Origin: CAYPGT01 sp964512985
GTDB taxonomy: Bacteria; Cyanobacteriota; Vampirovibrionia; LMEP-6097
Direction: 5' to 3'
NCBI GenBank assembly: GCA_964512985.1
Contig: CAZELI010000002.1
Span: forward strand, 62,001 to 126,000
DNA length: 64,000 nt
The notes under the pieces are model-generated. The model saw only the letters and a program-made list of their open reading frames with translations. It ran no database searches and was not told the DNA's origin. Positions 23,776 through 32,477 of this stretch are shown piece by piece; positions within the stretch are counted from its first letter, which is position 1; the number at the start of each line of letters is the position of its first letter. Made by a program: the position numbers and the translations under genes.

Positions 23776-25545
23776 ATGGCAAATAATATAAATACTCCAG
23801 TAAATAATATTATTAGTGAAGGGATTACTAGACCTAATGAGAATGCTGCATTAGTGCAGAATACTAGAGTTTTGCGAACTCAAGATTCACTTAATATCGT
23901 TAGATCACAAGCCACTAGTCAAACTTATGGTGCTGCTTCAAGAGTAGGTAGAAATTTTGTTTCTAGATCATCCCCTCTTGTTACCAGATCTCCTGTTAAT
24001 TCACCAGCGTCTAGTGAAGAGACTTTCCTGACTAATCAGAAGCTTGTACCTGTTATTAGTATCTTAGGTGGAGAGAGGGTTGGACCGGGCTTTACTTTTC
24101 ATAAGACAGATGGAAGTACTACTACAACCTCTATTAATGAGCAGGGACTTTATCAAGAACTTAGCACTAACGCTGATAGGTCTAGTAGTACGGCTGTCTA
24201 TCAAGATTTACCTTTAGACCAAAATGGCTCTCCAACTGGTTATCGTGTAACAACAACTCAGAAAAATTCTAATGGTAGAGTTACTGGTACTCAGCAATCT
24301 TCAATGTTGATTACTGATCTTGGTGACGGTCGCTTAGTAGGTACCTTCGTAGATTTAACTGATCCAACTAATCCACAGAATAGATACAATTCAGTTCTAA
24401 CTTTAAGTGCTGCTGTCAATGATACAGGTAATCCTTTTTATAATTCTCAAACTACTTTTCCTGATGGTAGTGGTACCTCTAAGACTTATGAGCAGCTTAA
24501 CTTTGGCACTGGATTTAATCCTAAAATGCCTAAAGGCTATCTAGAGCATATTTCTAATAAAACTGCAGATGGTACTGTGACTAACTTTGTATTAAAGACT
24601 CAGAGCGAGACTGATGCACAAGGTAACCGAGTAACATCTATTACGAATGTTACAGATCCTAATAATCCAATGCTTATTTCCCAAAGTTCTAAACCTGATC
24701 CATTTATTCGTGCTACTAGAAACTATGGAACACAAATGAGTGAGTACTTAGATTATTTATCTCAAGCTGGCTACTTAGATATTACTGGTGATGGTAAAAA
24801 TGATCCTAAGGTTGATTTATTGTTAATCAATAGATATGGTAAAGGTCTTAGAGGTAATGCATTGATTGCTAATCTCAATTTAGGTTCTAGTACAGCTTCT
24901 GTTGCTAGTATGGAAGCTAAGTTAAACGAGGCTTTTAGTCGTGGACTTTATGATATTAATGGTAATAAAGACACAGATTCAAGTCAGAGAGCTAAAACTA
25001 TTGATATCAATTTGATTGCACGATATATGTTTGGAGCTAGAAATAGCGCACTGACAGATAGTAGAGAAGCTAATGATGATTCTATTACTATTTCTTCAGA
25101 TGGATCTAATATAGTCGCCCTCGCTGACAATGATCCATTATTAAATGATTTCAAACAAATATTTAATATTGATGGCATTGATATTAAAACTAGTAGCCAA
25201 CAGTTAAAAGTTTTTTATGTGAGTCTTGAACAGACTGGTCCCGCTGCGATTGTTGCAGGTAGAGTAGTTAGATCTAATAATTCTTCACAAGAAGGCTTCC
25301 GTGCGTTTCGTAGTGGTAGTTCAGCTCCAGTATTAAATGATGTATCTAAAGCTGCCGATGCTAGTAAAACAACTACTAATTCAACAACTAAGACTAAGCA
25401 ATCAACTATTCGTGCAGGTGCTTCTTCTAATAGTAAAGCTATTACTCGCTTAGGTGATTTAACCAGTAGTAGTTTCGAGCCTGGTGAAACAGATCCTGCT
25501 GATTATGGATTAGGTCCATTAGCTTCAACAACGACTGGTAGGTAA
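23776..25545 (+). CDS. Large protein of unknown function with dockerin/EF-hand-like repeats
   Basis: 589 aa from the ATG at 23776 (a TTG two codons earlier is less likely). No signal peptide or membrane segment. The first 90 residues are Asn/Ser/Thr-rich and probably disordered; the middle is rich in beta-type Thr/Gly/Asp segments. About residues 335-410 hold two units resembling the dockerin/EF-hand calcium loop: DITGDGKNDPKVDLLLINRY and YDINGNKDTD followed by IDINLIARYMFG. The last 80 residues are Ser/Thr-rich. It shares the PHO-box-like promoter and signal-less, low-complexity start with other unknown proteins of the window. A small gene follows after 11 bases. Function unknown. Confidence 0.7.
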   Translation: MANNINTPVNNIISEGITRPNENAALVQNTRVLRTQDSLNIVRSQATSQTYGAASRVGRNFVSRSSPLVTRSPVNSPASSEETFLTNQKLVPVISILGGERVGPGFTFHKTDGSTTTTSINEQGLYQELSTNADRSSSTAVYQDLPLDQNGSPTGYRVTTTQKNSNGRVTGTQQSSMLITDLGDGRLVGTFVDLTDPTNPQNRYNSVLTLSAAVNDTGNPFYNSQTTFPDGSGTSKTYEQLNFGTGFNPKMPKGYLEHISNKTADGTVTNFVLKTQSETDAQGNRVTSITNVTDPNNPMLISQSSKPDPFIRATRNYGTQMSEYLDYLSQAGYLDITGDGKNDPKVDLLLINRYGKGLRGNALIANLNLGSSTASVASMEAKLNEAFSRGLYDINGNKDTDSSQRAKTIDINLIARYMFGARNSALTDSREANDDSITISSDGSNIVALADNDPLLNDFKQIFNIDGIDIKTSSQQLKVFYVSLEQTGPAAIVAGRVVRSNNSSQEGFRAFRSGSSAPVLNDVSKAADASKTTTNSTTKTKQSTIRAGASSNSKAITRLGDLTSSSFEPGETDPADYGLGPLASTTTGR

Positions 25546-25556
25546 AAGGATATTTT

Positions 25557-25799
25557 ATGTCTAGTGAAACAATAGTAATAGATTACAGTGAGATGATTTC
25601 TTTACCTAAAGTAGAGGTTACTCGCGAACATGGTTTTAACTCTAGACCAGTAGTTTCTTCTTATGACGAGCATATTTTACCTTCAGTAAAAATGAAGAAA
25701 CTTGATAAAGATTTATATCGTTCGGTAACGTTTAAAAAAACGAAACTGATTAAACAGTATGAACAAGATAAATATAAAATTAGAAGCTTAGAATTTTAG
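25557..25799 (+). CDS. Small basic protein of unknown function
   Basis: 80 aa, no recognised family, Lys/Glu-rich in the second half. AAAGGAT eight bases before the ATG is a good Shine-Dalgarno sequence. It is 11 bases after the dockerin-like gene, so the two form an operon and may act together. Confidence 0.6.
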   Translation: MSSETIVIDYSEMISLPKVEVTREHGFNSRPVVSSYDEHILPSVKMKKLDKDLYRSVTFKKTKLIKQYEQDKYKIRSLEF

Positions 25800-25880
25800 T
25801 TAAATTACGCATTTATTAGTAATTATTCGATCTGTTAAATAATATTTTCTATTAAAATCCTTCAAACCAGGATGGGGATG

Positions 25881-25974
25881 GGTTCCGCCGCTGCGCGGCG
25901 GTTGCGCTGCGCGCGGCTTAATGAAAGAATTATTTGGCAGTCCGCAGGACGAACCGCGCCGAAGGCGCGGAACC
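25881..25974. repeat. Family C GC-rich palindromic repeat, copy 1
   Basis: Bounded by GGTTCCGCCG and CGCGGAACC, very GC-rich in an AT-rich surrounding, with inner palindromes such as CCGCTGCGCGGCGG and CCGCGCCGAAGGCGCGG. The second copy, in the opposite orientation, is at 58850-58955. No gene is found between 25800 and 26086 apart from this element and the ugd promoter. Confidence 0.75.
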
Positions 25975-26072
25975 ACAACAAAAATGGAAATTTAGACTTA
26001 ATTTATTATTTAGTAAGGTAAGGAGTTGCGCATTAATTAAGCTTTTATCTCGTCCAATAATCCTGAAAATGT

Positions 26073-26078
26073 TATATT
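26073..26078 (+). promoter_or_regulatory. -10 element of ugd
   Basis: TATATT ends 8 bases before the ATG at 26087, so transcription would begin near 26085 and the mRNA would be leaderless or nearly so. No Shine-Dalgarno sequence is present. Confidence 0.35.
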
Positions 26079-26086
26079 CTTAACTT

Positions 26087-27481
26087 ATGCGTGTTAGCGT
26101 TATTGGCACTGGATACGTTGGTTTAGTTACGGCTACTTGTTTTGCTTTCTTAGGGCATGAGGTAGCTTGCTTAGATATTAATGAGAAACGTATTGCAGAT
26201 CTTAAGCAAGGAAAAATTCCTATATATGAACCTAACTTAGAAGATTTATTAGGGATATGTAAATCGAATAATAATTATCCTTTATTTACTACTAACCCCC
26301 AAGAAGCCATAGAACATGGTGAGTTTATATTTATTGCTGTGGGTACACCGCCCTTGGCTGATGGTGAGCCTAATCTAGACTATCTTAAATCTGCTGCAGA
26401 GACTATCGGTAAGTACCTAAAAGAAGGGGCTATTGTTATTAATAAATCTACTGTGCCTGTTGGTTCAGGTAATTGGGTAGCAATGTTGGTAGAGAATGGT
26501 ATTGCGCTAAGGTCAAGTCAGGGAGCTAGTTCTACTAATACTATTACTAAGGTTAATTTTAGTGTAGCTTCTAATCCTGAGTTCTTACGTGAAGGTTCGG
26601 CTATCGCTGATAGTCTATATCCAGATCGTATTGTATTAGGTAGTGAGAACTCAGAAGTAGCGGTTAGATTAAAGCAACTCTATAATGCTCTTAGCGAGCA
26701 GAGTTTTAAGGCTCCAGATTTTTGTCCGCGCCCTCATGGCTTGACTCAAGTAGAAGTAATCTCTACTGATATTACAAGCGCTGAGATGATCAAATACAGT
26801 GCTAATGCGTTTCTTGCAACTAAAATAAGTTTTGCTAATCAGATCGCTAATATCTGTGACCTAGTAGGAGCTGATGTGAATGAAGTAATGAAGGGAATCG
26901 GTTCAGATACTAGGATAGGTCATAAGTTCTTAAATGCTGGAATTGGTTGGGGTGGAAGTTGCTTTGGTAAGGATATAGATGCCTTGATTAAGATTGCAGA
27001 AGAATATAATTACGAGGCAGAAATCCTACAAGCAACTAAGAAAGTAAACTACGCGCAGCGTGATCTAGTGATTAAACGTTTACAAGAGAAACTAAAAATT
27101 ATCAAAGGTAAGAAGATAGGTTTATTAGGCATAGCCTTCAAACCTAATACTGATGACCTTCGTGATGCTCCAGCACTTGATATAGCAACTATGTTAGTGA
27201 AGATGGGGGCAAGAGTGTCTATGACTGATCCTATCGCTATAGAGCATGCCAAGAGAGAATTAGCTGGGCTTGATATAAACTATGTAGAGAATGTGGATGA
27301 TATGGTGCAGGGTCTAGATGCTTTGATTCTGGTCACTGAGTGGGATCAGTATAAGTCTATAGATATGGCTAAGATCAAAGCAGCTATGACAGGTAATTTA
27401 TTTATAGATGGACGTAATCAATATGGTCCAACTAAGATGAAAGAACTTGGCTTTGTGTATATAGGGATGGGAAGACACTGA
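26087..27481 (+). CDS. ugd: UDP-glucose 6-dehydrogenase
   Basis: 464 aa. It oxidises UDP-glucose to UDP-glucuronate with NAD. VIGTGYVGLVTATCFA is the NAD-binding loop, AVGTPP and NKSTVPVGSG follow in order, EFLREGSAI precedes the substrate site, and GWGGSCFGKD contains the catalytic Cys. FKPNTDDLRDAPA marks the C-terminal UDP-binding domain. Its stop overlaps the next gene start by one base (ATGA-type junction), so it is coupled to the decarboxylase that uses its product. Confidence 0.96.
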   Translation: MRVSVIGTGYVGLVTATCFAFLGHEVACLDINEKRIADLKQGKIPIYEPNLEDLLGICKSNNNYPLFTTNPQEAIEHGEFIFIAVGTPPLADGEPNLDYLKSAAETIGKYLKEGAIVINKSTVPVGSGNWVAMLVENGIALRSSQGASSTNTITKVNFSVASNPEFLREGSAIADSLYPDRIVLGSENSEVAVRLKQLYNALSEQSFKAPDFCPRPHGLTQVEVISTDITSAEMIKYSANAFLATKISFANQIANICDLVGADVNEVMKGIGSDTRIGHKFLNAGIGWGGSCFGKDIDALIKIAEEYNYEAEILQATKKVNYAQRDLVIKRLQEKLKIIKGKKIGLLGIAFKPNTDDLRDAPALDIATMLVKMGARVSMTDPIAIEHAKRELAGLDINYVENVDDMVQGLDALILVTEWDQYKSIDMAKIKAAMTGNLFIDGRNQYGPTKMKELGFVYIGMGRH

Positions 27482-28428
27482 TGCAGACTATACTTATCAC
27501 TGGTGGAGCGGGTTTCATAGGATCACATTTAGCTGAGAGGTTAATTGCTGATGGTAACAAAGTTATAGTACTTGATAATTTGGTTACAGGTTCTGCTGAT
27601 AATATTAAGCATCTACTAGATTCTCCCAAGTTTAAATTTATTAATCATAATGTCTCTGAGTACATTGACATACTTGAGCGACTTGATTGGGTAATGCACT
27701 TTGCTAGTCCAGCATCACCAGTGGACTTTCAGAAGCTTGCTATTCCTATTCTTAAGGTTGGATCTCTAGGTACGCATAATGCTCTGGGATTGGCTTTGGA
27801 AAAGAAGGCAAAATTCTTCTTAGCTTCTACTTCAGAAGTTTATGGTGATCCAGAGATACATCCGCAGCCTGAGACTTATTATGGGAATGTTAATCCAATC
27901 GGACCTCGTGGTGTCTATGATGAGTCTAAGCGTTTTGCTGAAGCTATCACTATGGCGTATCACCGTAAGCATGGTATTGATACGCGCATAGTGAGGATCT
28001 TTAATACCTATGGTCCGCGTATGCGTGCTGATGATGGTAGAGTAGTTTGCACTTTTATTACAGAAGCTCTTAAGAACGAAGCACTTACTATTAATGGTGA
28101 TGGTAGCCAGACTCGTAGCTTCCAATACGTTAGTGATTTAGTAGAAGGTATCGTAAGACTTATGTCTGTAGACTTTCATGAGCCTGTGAATATTGGAAAC
28201 CCCAATGAGTTTACTGTGATGGAACTTGCTAAGAAAGTTATTGAAATAACTAACTCTAAATCAGAATTTAGGTATTTACCCCTACAGCTGGATGATCCAA
28301 AGCGTCGTAAGCCTGATATCAGTCGCGCCCGCGAATTGCTCGGCTGGGAGCCACAGATAAGCCTTGACGATGGTTTAAAGATGACCCTAGCGTATTTTAA
28401 TCAGACTCTGAATATGAGTGTTAAATAA
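27481..28428 (+). CDS. UDP-glucuronate decarboxylase (UDP-xylose synthase)
   Basis: 315 aa short-chain dehydrogenase/epimerase. ITGGAGFIGSHLAE is the NAD motif, STSEVYGDP and GVYDESKRFAEA give the Ser/Tyr/Lys catalytic set, and FNTYGPRM with SQTRSFQYVSDLV matches the UXS group. It converts UDP-glucuronate to UDP-xylose. It follows ugd with a one-base overlap, so the pair makes UDP-xylose from UDP-glucose, probably for cell-surface glycan. Confidence 0.92.
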   Translation: MQTILITGGAGFIGSHLAERLIADGNKVIVLDNLVTGSADNIKHLLDSPKFKFINHNVSEYIDILERLDWVMHFASPASPVDFQKLAIPILKVGSLGTHNALGLALEKKAKFFLASTSEVYGDPEIHPQPETYYGNVNPIGPRGVYDESKRFAEAITMAYHRKHGIDTRIVRIFNTYGPRMRADDGRVVCTFITEALKNEALTINGDGSQTRSFQYVSDLVEGIVRLMSVDFHEPVNIGNPNEFTVMELAKKVIEITNSKSEFRYLPLQLDDPKRRKPDISRARELLGWEPQISLDDGLKMTLAYFNQTLNMSVK

Positions 28429-28456
28429 AATTCATATTTGATTTCAGATAATTTAC

Positions 28457-28485
28457 TTGAAATGTATTGATGGATAGGCTATGAT
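28457..28485 (+). promoter_or_regulatory. Sigma-70 promoter of the 87-aa gene
   Basis: TTGAAA (28457-28462), a 17-base spacer and TATGAT (28480-28485). The predicted start at about 28492 excludes an ATG at 28481 and favours the ATG at 28496 with a leader of about 4 bases. Confidence 0.6.
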
Positions 28486-28495
28486 TAATAGCATT

Positions 28496-28756
28496 ATGGC
28501 ATATCCAACAACAATTAAACTACAACCTATTAACCAACAACCTAGCGAAGTGAGTAATAGACAAATATTTAAAATGGTAAAAGACGTGACTCGTGATCCA
28601 GCGAAGCTTGAGCAAATATTAGCAACAGTTCAAAAGCATACTGGTTCACCTCAAGCTGCTAGAGAACTAATGGAAGATTTAGCTAGGGTCATGATGCCGA
28701 AAATTACCTCTGAATCTCCGAAAGTTACTACTGCGCCGAGAGCCAAAGCTGCTTAA
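28496..28756 (+). CDS. Small protein of unknown function
   Basis: 86 aa, no recognised domain. The N-terminus is Pro/Gln-rich and the centre is helical (KMVKDVTRDPAKLEQILATV, then an Ala/Glu helix), ending in a Lys/Thr/Pro/Ala tail. The start is chosen from the promoter position. It converges on mqnD with one base between stop codons. Confidence 0.6.
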   Translation: MAYPTTIKLQPINQQPSEVSNRQIFKMVKDVTRDPAKLEQILATVQKHTGSPQAARELMEDLARVMMPKITSESPKVTTAPRAKAA

Positions 28757-28757
28757 C

Positions 28758-29597
28758 TTATACTTTACTAAGCAATAATTCCACAGATTTAAGATCGTTA
28801 TTTGTTAACTGTATTGTAGATTCATCTACATACATATGAATATAACGCTCTGCCTGAGTGTCATCTAGACCGTTATTAGCAAAGCTTCTTGAGTAGGCTA
28901 ATACTTCATCAAAGTTCTTCAGTCCCCATTCTATAGATTCTTTAAGTAGTGCGTCGATATCAGAGATAACTTGCTCACCTAAGTCCCTTCTTATAACATT
29001 GCAGCCAAGTGGCATCCGTAAACCATTAGTGTAGGTTGAGTACCACCATTGTCCTAGGTCTACAATAAGCTTATAGCCTTGCTCTGAGAATTTTAATTGG
29101 GATTCATGAATGAGAAGCGAAGCATCTACTGCTCCTGATTCTAGAAGAGGGAAGACATCGTTATAGCTACAAAACTGAAATTGGAAATCATCGTTTATAA
29201 AATTAAGTTTTGAAAGATATATTTGTAATGCTAAAAATGCACTAGTATATTTTCCAGGAATGGCTATCTTCATACCCTTCGTTAATTGTGAGTTTTTACT
29301 AACAAGTCTTGGACCATAGTCAGAGCCTGCCATTGATGCACCTGATTTGAGAAATTGATATCTATCTTTTAAATAATGGTAAGCATGAAAACTTACTGCA
29401 AAAATATCATATAAATTACTATCAGAAATCGCAGCTTGATTTAAGACGTCTATCTCATCACTGCTAATCTCAAACTGGTATCCGCGTAGATCTATCTTCT
29501 GATGCTTAATTGCATAAAACATAAAAGCATCATCAGAATCAGGACTATGAGCGATGCGTATGGTTTTTGTTATTGGGGTGCTTTGGGTCTTAATCAC
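28758..29597 (-). CDS. mqnD: 1,4-dihydroxy-6-naphthoate synthase (futalosine pathway)
   Basis: About 279 aa, periplasmic-binding-protein-like fold. IAHSPDSDDAFMFYAI, FAVSFHAYHYL, GASMAGSDYGPRLVS and LLIHESQLKF are the MqnD family signatures, including the His of the SLLIHE segment. The enzyme cleaves cyclic dehypoxanthine futalosine to the naphthoquinone precursor of menaquinone. The GTG at 29597 overlaps the stop of the upstream gene (GTGATTAA) and is preferred over an ATG at 29642, whose extra 15 residues are unlike the family. Presence of this gene implies menaquinone synthesis without MenA-F-type chorismate steps. Confidence 0.85.
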   Translation of the reverse strand: MIKTQSTPITKTIRIAHSPDSDDAFMFYAIKHQKIDLRGYQFEISSDEIDVLNQAAISDSNLYDIFAVSFHAYHYLKDRYQFLKSGASMAGSDYGPRLVSKNSQLTKGMKIAIPGKYTSAFLALQIYLSKLNFINDDFQFQFCSYNDVFPLLESGAVDASLLIHESQLKFSEQGYKLIVDLGQWWYSTYTNGLRMPLGCNVIRRDLGEQVISDIDALLKESIEWGLKNFDEVLAYSRSFANNGLDDTQAERYIHMYVDESTIQLTNNDLKSVELLLSKV

Positions 29598-30054
29598 TAA
29601 ACAACCTCTGCCAGAAATTTTTATGAGTATAGTGATACTCAAATTCGTATTCTATAACCTTAGATCTGTTTGGTTCTGGATAGGGAGCGGCATCTCTAAT
29701 GGCTTGTAAGCAGTTTTCATCAAATATAGCAATGTTACTTGCTTGCTTTAGTCTTAAATCTTCTACTTGACCTTCAGGAGTAATCGTAAATTCAGCAAGA
29801 GCTTTAACATCTGTTAGTTCTTTCTTCTTAAATTTCTTATAGATATCCTTAGGATATTTATTGGGTTGAGGTGGCTGCCATTTACTTTGGATGGCGGTGG
29901 CTACGTTTCGAATGTAATCGTAGTCACCAGTGTTTACCGTACCTTCACCGCTAACACTCGGTTCTTGAATGGTACTTTCTGTGTTGTATTTAACTGCTGA
30001 GACACTCAGTGTGAGCATTACAAGCAATATCAGTAATATAGTATTTTTACGCAT
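29590..30054 (-). CDS. TonB C-terminal-domain-like periplasmic protein
   Basis: 154 aa with a signal peptide or N-terminal anchor (basic start and a Leu-rich core over about residues 5-20). The C-terminal 90 residues have the TonB/TolA-C pattern: ADVKALAEFTITPEGQVEDLRL-type strand pattern followed by CLQAIRDAAPYPEP, that is, the conserved A-hydrophobic-P helix. There is no Pro-rich spanning spacer and no ExbBD genes nearby, so a small TolA/TonB-like envelope protein is likely. It overlaps mqnD by 8 bases. Confidence 0.7.
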   Translation of the reverse strand: MRKNTILLILLVMLTLSVSAVKYNTESTIQEPSVSGEGTVNTGDYDYIRNVATAIQSKWQPPQPNKYPKDIYKKFKKKELTDVKALAEFTITPEGQVEDLRLKQASNIAIFDENCLQAIRDAAPYPEPNRSKVIEYEFEYHYTHKNFWQRLFSD

Positions 30055-30089
30055 AACTATTAATTATTATAGCGTAAATAGATTAATAG

Positions 30090-31607
30090 TTATGCAGTAA
30101 GAGTTGGTGAGCTATAACTAACTAGTTTATTTAATTGTGGTTCATAGAGGTTATTAATAAACTTAGGATATAAACCGTAAACTAGTGACAGACCAAGTAA
30201 AACTCCAAGCACTACTAGCTCTGGTCTTCTTGCGTCAGTGAGCTTTAACCATTTGGTTTGAGTCTCGCCGTAAAATACTCGCTGGTTTATCCAGAGCATA
30301 TAAGCTGCAGTAAGTATCACTCCTAAGGCTGCAACTGCTGCTGAAGCTTTAATAGGATCTAAGACACCTGCTACTGTTTTAGAACTAAAGACACCATAAA
30401 ACACTAATGACTCACCTACGAATCCTGATAATCCCGGTAATGCAAGGTTCGCCATCGCTGCAAATATAAATATATAAAACGTCTGTGGCATGACTTTAGC
30501 AAGTCCACCAAGCTCTGCTATCTCTCTAGTATGAGCTCTTTCATAAATCATTCCAACCAGCATAAATAGTGCTGCTGAAATTAATCCATGAGAGAACATT
30601 TGGAATACTGCTCCGCTGTAGCCTGCAACATTGAGCGTTGCCATCCCCAGAAGAATAAATCCCATATGTGAAACTGATGAGTAGGCAATAACTTTCTTGA
30701 GGTCTTTTTGAATTAGGGCTGCATATGCTCCGTAAATAATATTGATTGCACCAATTATGGCAAAGGCTGTTGCTAAATTAGTTACTACAGCCGGGAAGAA
30801 GTCTAATCCAAATCTGATCAGTCCGTAGCAACCCATCTTAAGTAGAATTCCTGCTAGTAGCATTGATACTGGTGTAGGAGCTTCTACGTGAGCATCTGGT
30901 AACCAAGTATGCATAGGTACTGATGGTAATTTAACTAAGAAGCATAAAGCTATAAGAATGAAGATGGTGGTTTGTACTTGAATATCTAGGTGAGGAGTTA
31001 GCTTAGCTATCTCTACCATGTCAAATGTACTAAAGCCAGTCACTGTCAGTAAATAGAATAATCCTACCAGTAACAGAATCCCTGCTGCAAAAGTATATAG
31101 TAAGAATTTCATAGACGCATAATTGCGATTCTTGGAACCCCAGATAGCGATTAGGAGATACATTGGTATCAATTCTAATTCCCAAGCAAGGAAGAATAAA
31201 AATATATCCTTCGCCATAAACACTGCCATGACAGCTACTGCAAGGAACATAAGTAATGAGTAATAGAGTCTTGGTTGCTGTTTCTTAGCTATCGGTTCAC
31301 TTGCAATTATTACGCAAGGAAGTAGAATCGCCATCAATAAAACCATCGAGAAAGAGAGCCCATCTACCCCAAGAGAGAATTTAATCTTACCCATCCAGTC
31401 ATAGGTTTCGATAAGTTGTAAGTTAGTGTTAGCTGGATTAAATAAACAAAAATATTGTTTAAGAGCGATTCCTAGAACTGCCACGCTGGTGAACAAGGAG
31501 ATGTTTCTTGCTCTAGCTTCATCCATTGAGAAAAACGCTACTATTAAGCCCGAGACTGTTAATAGCGCCAGCATTGTACTAAGTGAATGAGTGTGTAAAT
31601 ATTCCAT
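30090..31607 (-). CDS. nuoM: NADH-quinone oxidoreductase subunit M
   Basis: 505 aa polytopic antiporter-like subunit of respiratory complex I (NdhD in cyanobacteria). LPSVPMHTWLPDAHVEAPTPVSMLLAG and KVIAYSSVSHMGF are the family signatures, with the transmembrane Lys and Glu residues for proton pumping in place. It should pair with NuoL and NuoN, which are not in the window; nuoK and nuoJ are 7.5 kb away, so complex I genes are scattered here. Confidence 0.95.
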   Translation of the reverse strand: MEYLHTHSLSTMLALLTVSGLIVAFFSMDEARARNISLFTSVAVLGIALKQYFCLFNPANTNLQLIETYDWMGKIKFSLGVDGLSFSMVLLMAILLPCVIIASEPIAKKQQPRLYYSLLMFLAVAVMAVFMAKDIFLFFLAWELELIPMYLLIAIWGSKNRNYASMKFLLYTFAAGILLLVGLFYLLTVTGFSTFDMVEIAKLTPHLDIQVQTTIFILIALCFLVKLPSVPMHTWLPDAHVEAPTPVSMLLAGILLKMGCYGLIRFGLDFFPAVVTNLATAFAIIGAINIIYGAYAALIQKDLKKVIAYSSVSHMGFILLGMATLNVAGYSGAVFQMFSHGLISAALFMLVGMIYERAHTREIAELGGLAKVMPQTFYIFIFAAMANLALPGLSGFVGESLVFYGVFSSKTVAGVLDPIKASAAVAALGVILTAAYMLWINQRVFYGETQTKWLKLTDARRPELVVLGVLLGLSLVYGLYPKFINNLYEPQLNKLVSYSSPTLTA

Positions 31608-31751
31608 GACTATCGAAAATATATCAGAATATAGAGAAATCGCCTAGACCTGCAATTATAATGTTGGTATTGACTGATTAACACTATAATAATTTTTCAG
31701 ATTTTTATTACATGCTAGTATTTTCCTGCTTTGCGTTTGTGGAGCAACCAT

Positions 31752-31812
<61 letters not shown>

Positions 31813-31827
<15 letters not shown>

Positions 31828-31925
31828 CTTTTACACTCGTTTATCAAATTTAAGCAGAATTGAACTAGTAGTTCGATTTTTTGACTGACATGAGCTGACG
31901 CTCATGTCCATGCCTCTGACCACCA
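31813..31925. repeat. Duplicated tRNA-Phe 3' end flanking a palindromic segment
   Basis: TGCCTCTGACCACCA, the last 15 bases of the tRNA gene (31813-31827), recurs at 31911-31925. Between them are a 13-base inverted copy of the tRNA T arm (31854-31866), the palindrome GAACTAGTAGTTC (31863-31875) and the hairpin GACATGAG-CTGACG-CTCATGTC (31887-31908). The arrangement resembles att-like direct repeats left by an element that used the tRNA 3' end. Confidence 0.75.
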
Positions 31926-31966
31926 TTCTTCACCTCACTGATGTTCGGCTTCGAATGGCAAGCCAC

Positions 31967-31985
31967 TTTAACTAGATATTAACCT
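31967..31985 (+). promoter_or_regulatory. PHO-box-like direct repeat, box 6
   Basis: TTTAACTA-GAT-ATTAACCT, period 11, 51 bases before the gene at 32037. TTCTAT or TATTTA downstream could serve as -10. Confidence 0.6.
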
Positions 31986-32036
31986 TCATTTGTTCTATTT
32001 ATATCGTAGGTACTTACTTTGTGACCTCAATATTTT

Positions 32037-32477
32037 ATGGATAAGGCTGTAAATAATCGTCAAAAGCAAGATCATGAGTCAACAAAGCTTGTTGATAAAT
32101 TTGACCAGCTTGTCAGTGAACTTGAATTGTCATTAACTACAAATTTAAACAAGGTTAATGACATAAGTGTTGATAGTAAGTCTAAAGATGCTAATTTATC
32201 CCCAAGTATTACTTCTTCAGGAGACTTGCGATCTATTTCTACGCGAATGAATGATATTTATGATTCCTACAGTAGAAATTTAATTTCACAAGAAGAATTT
32301 ACTAAATTAATGGAAGAAATTAAAAAAGACAAGGAACAAGTTTTAGAAATTTATAGGAAAGATCGAATAAAACACCGCATGGAAGATTATCAAGGTATGT
32401 TGAATGTTTTTACTAGTGGTTCACAGGCTTTTCTTACTACTAAAGATGCTATAGCTCAATTAAATGCGATGTTGTAA
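32037..32477 (+). CDS. Helical protein of unknown function
   Basis: 146 aa, no signal peptide and no recognised family. Mostly helical and charged; residues 20-45 and 85-125 have heptad-like spacing (EEFTKLMEEIKKDKEQVLEI). The last 18 bases overlap the end of the convergent hemB gene. It shares its promoter motif with other unknown genes of the window. Confidence 0.65.
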   Translation: MDKAVNNRQKQDHESTKLVDKFDQLVSELELSLTTNLNKVNDISVDSKSKDANLSPSITSSGDLRSISTRMNDIYDSYSRNLISQEEFTKLMEEIKKDKEQVLEIYRKDRIKHRMEDYQGMLNVFTSGSQAFLTTKDAIAQLNAML

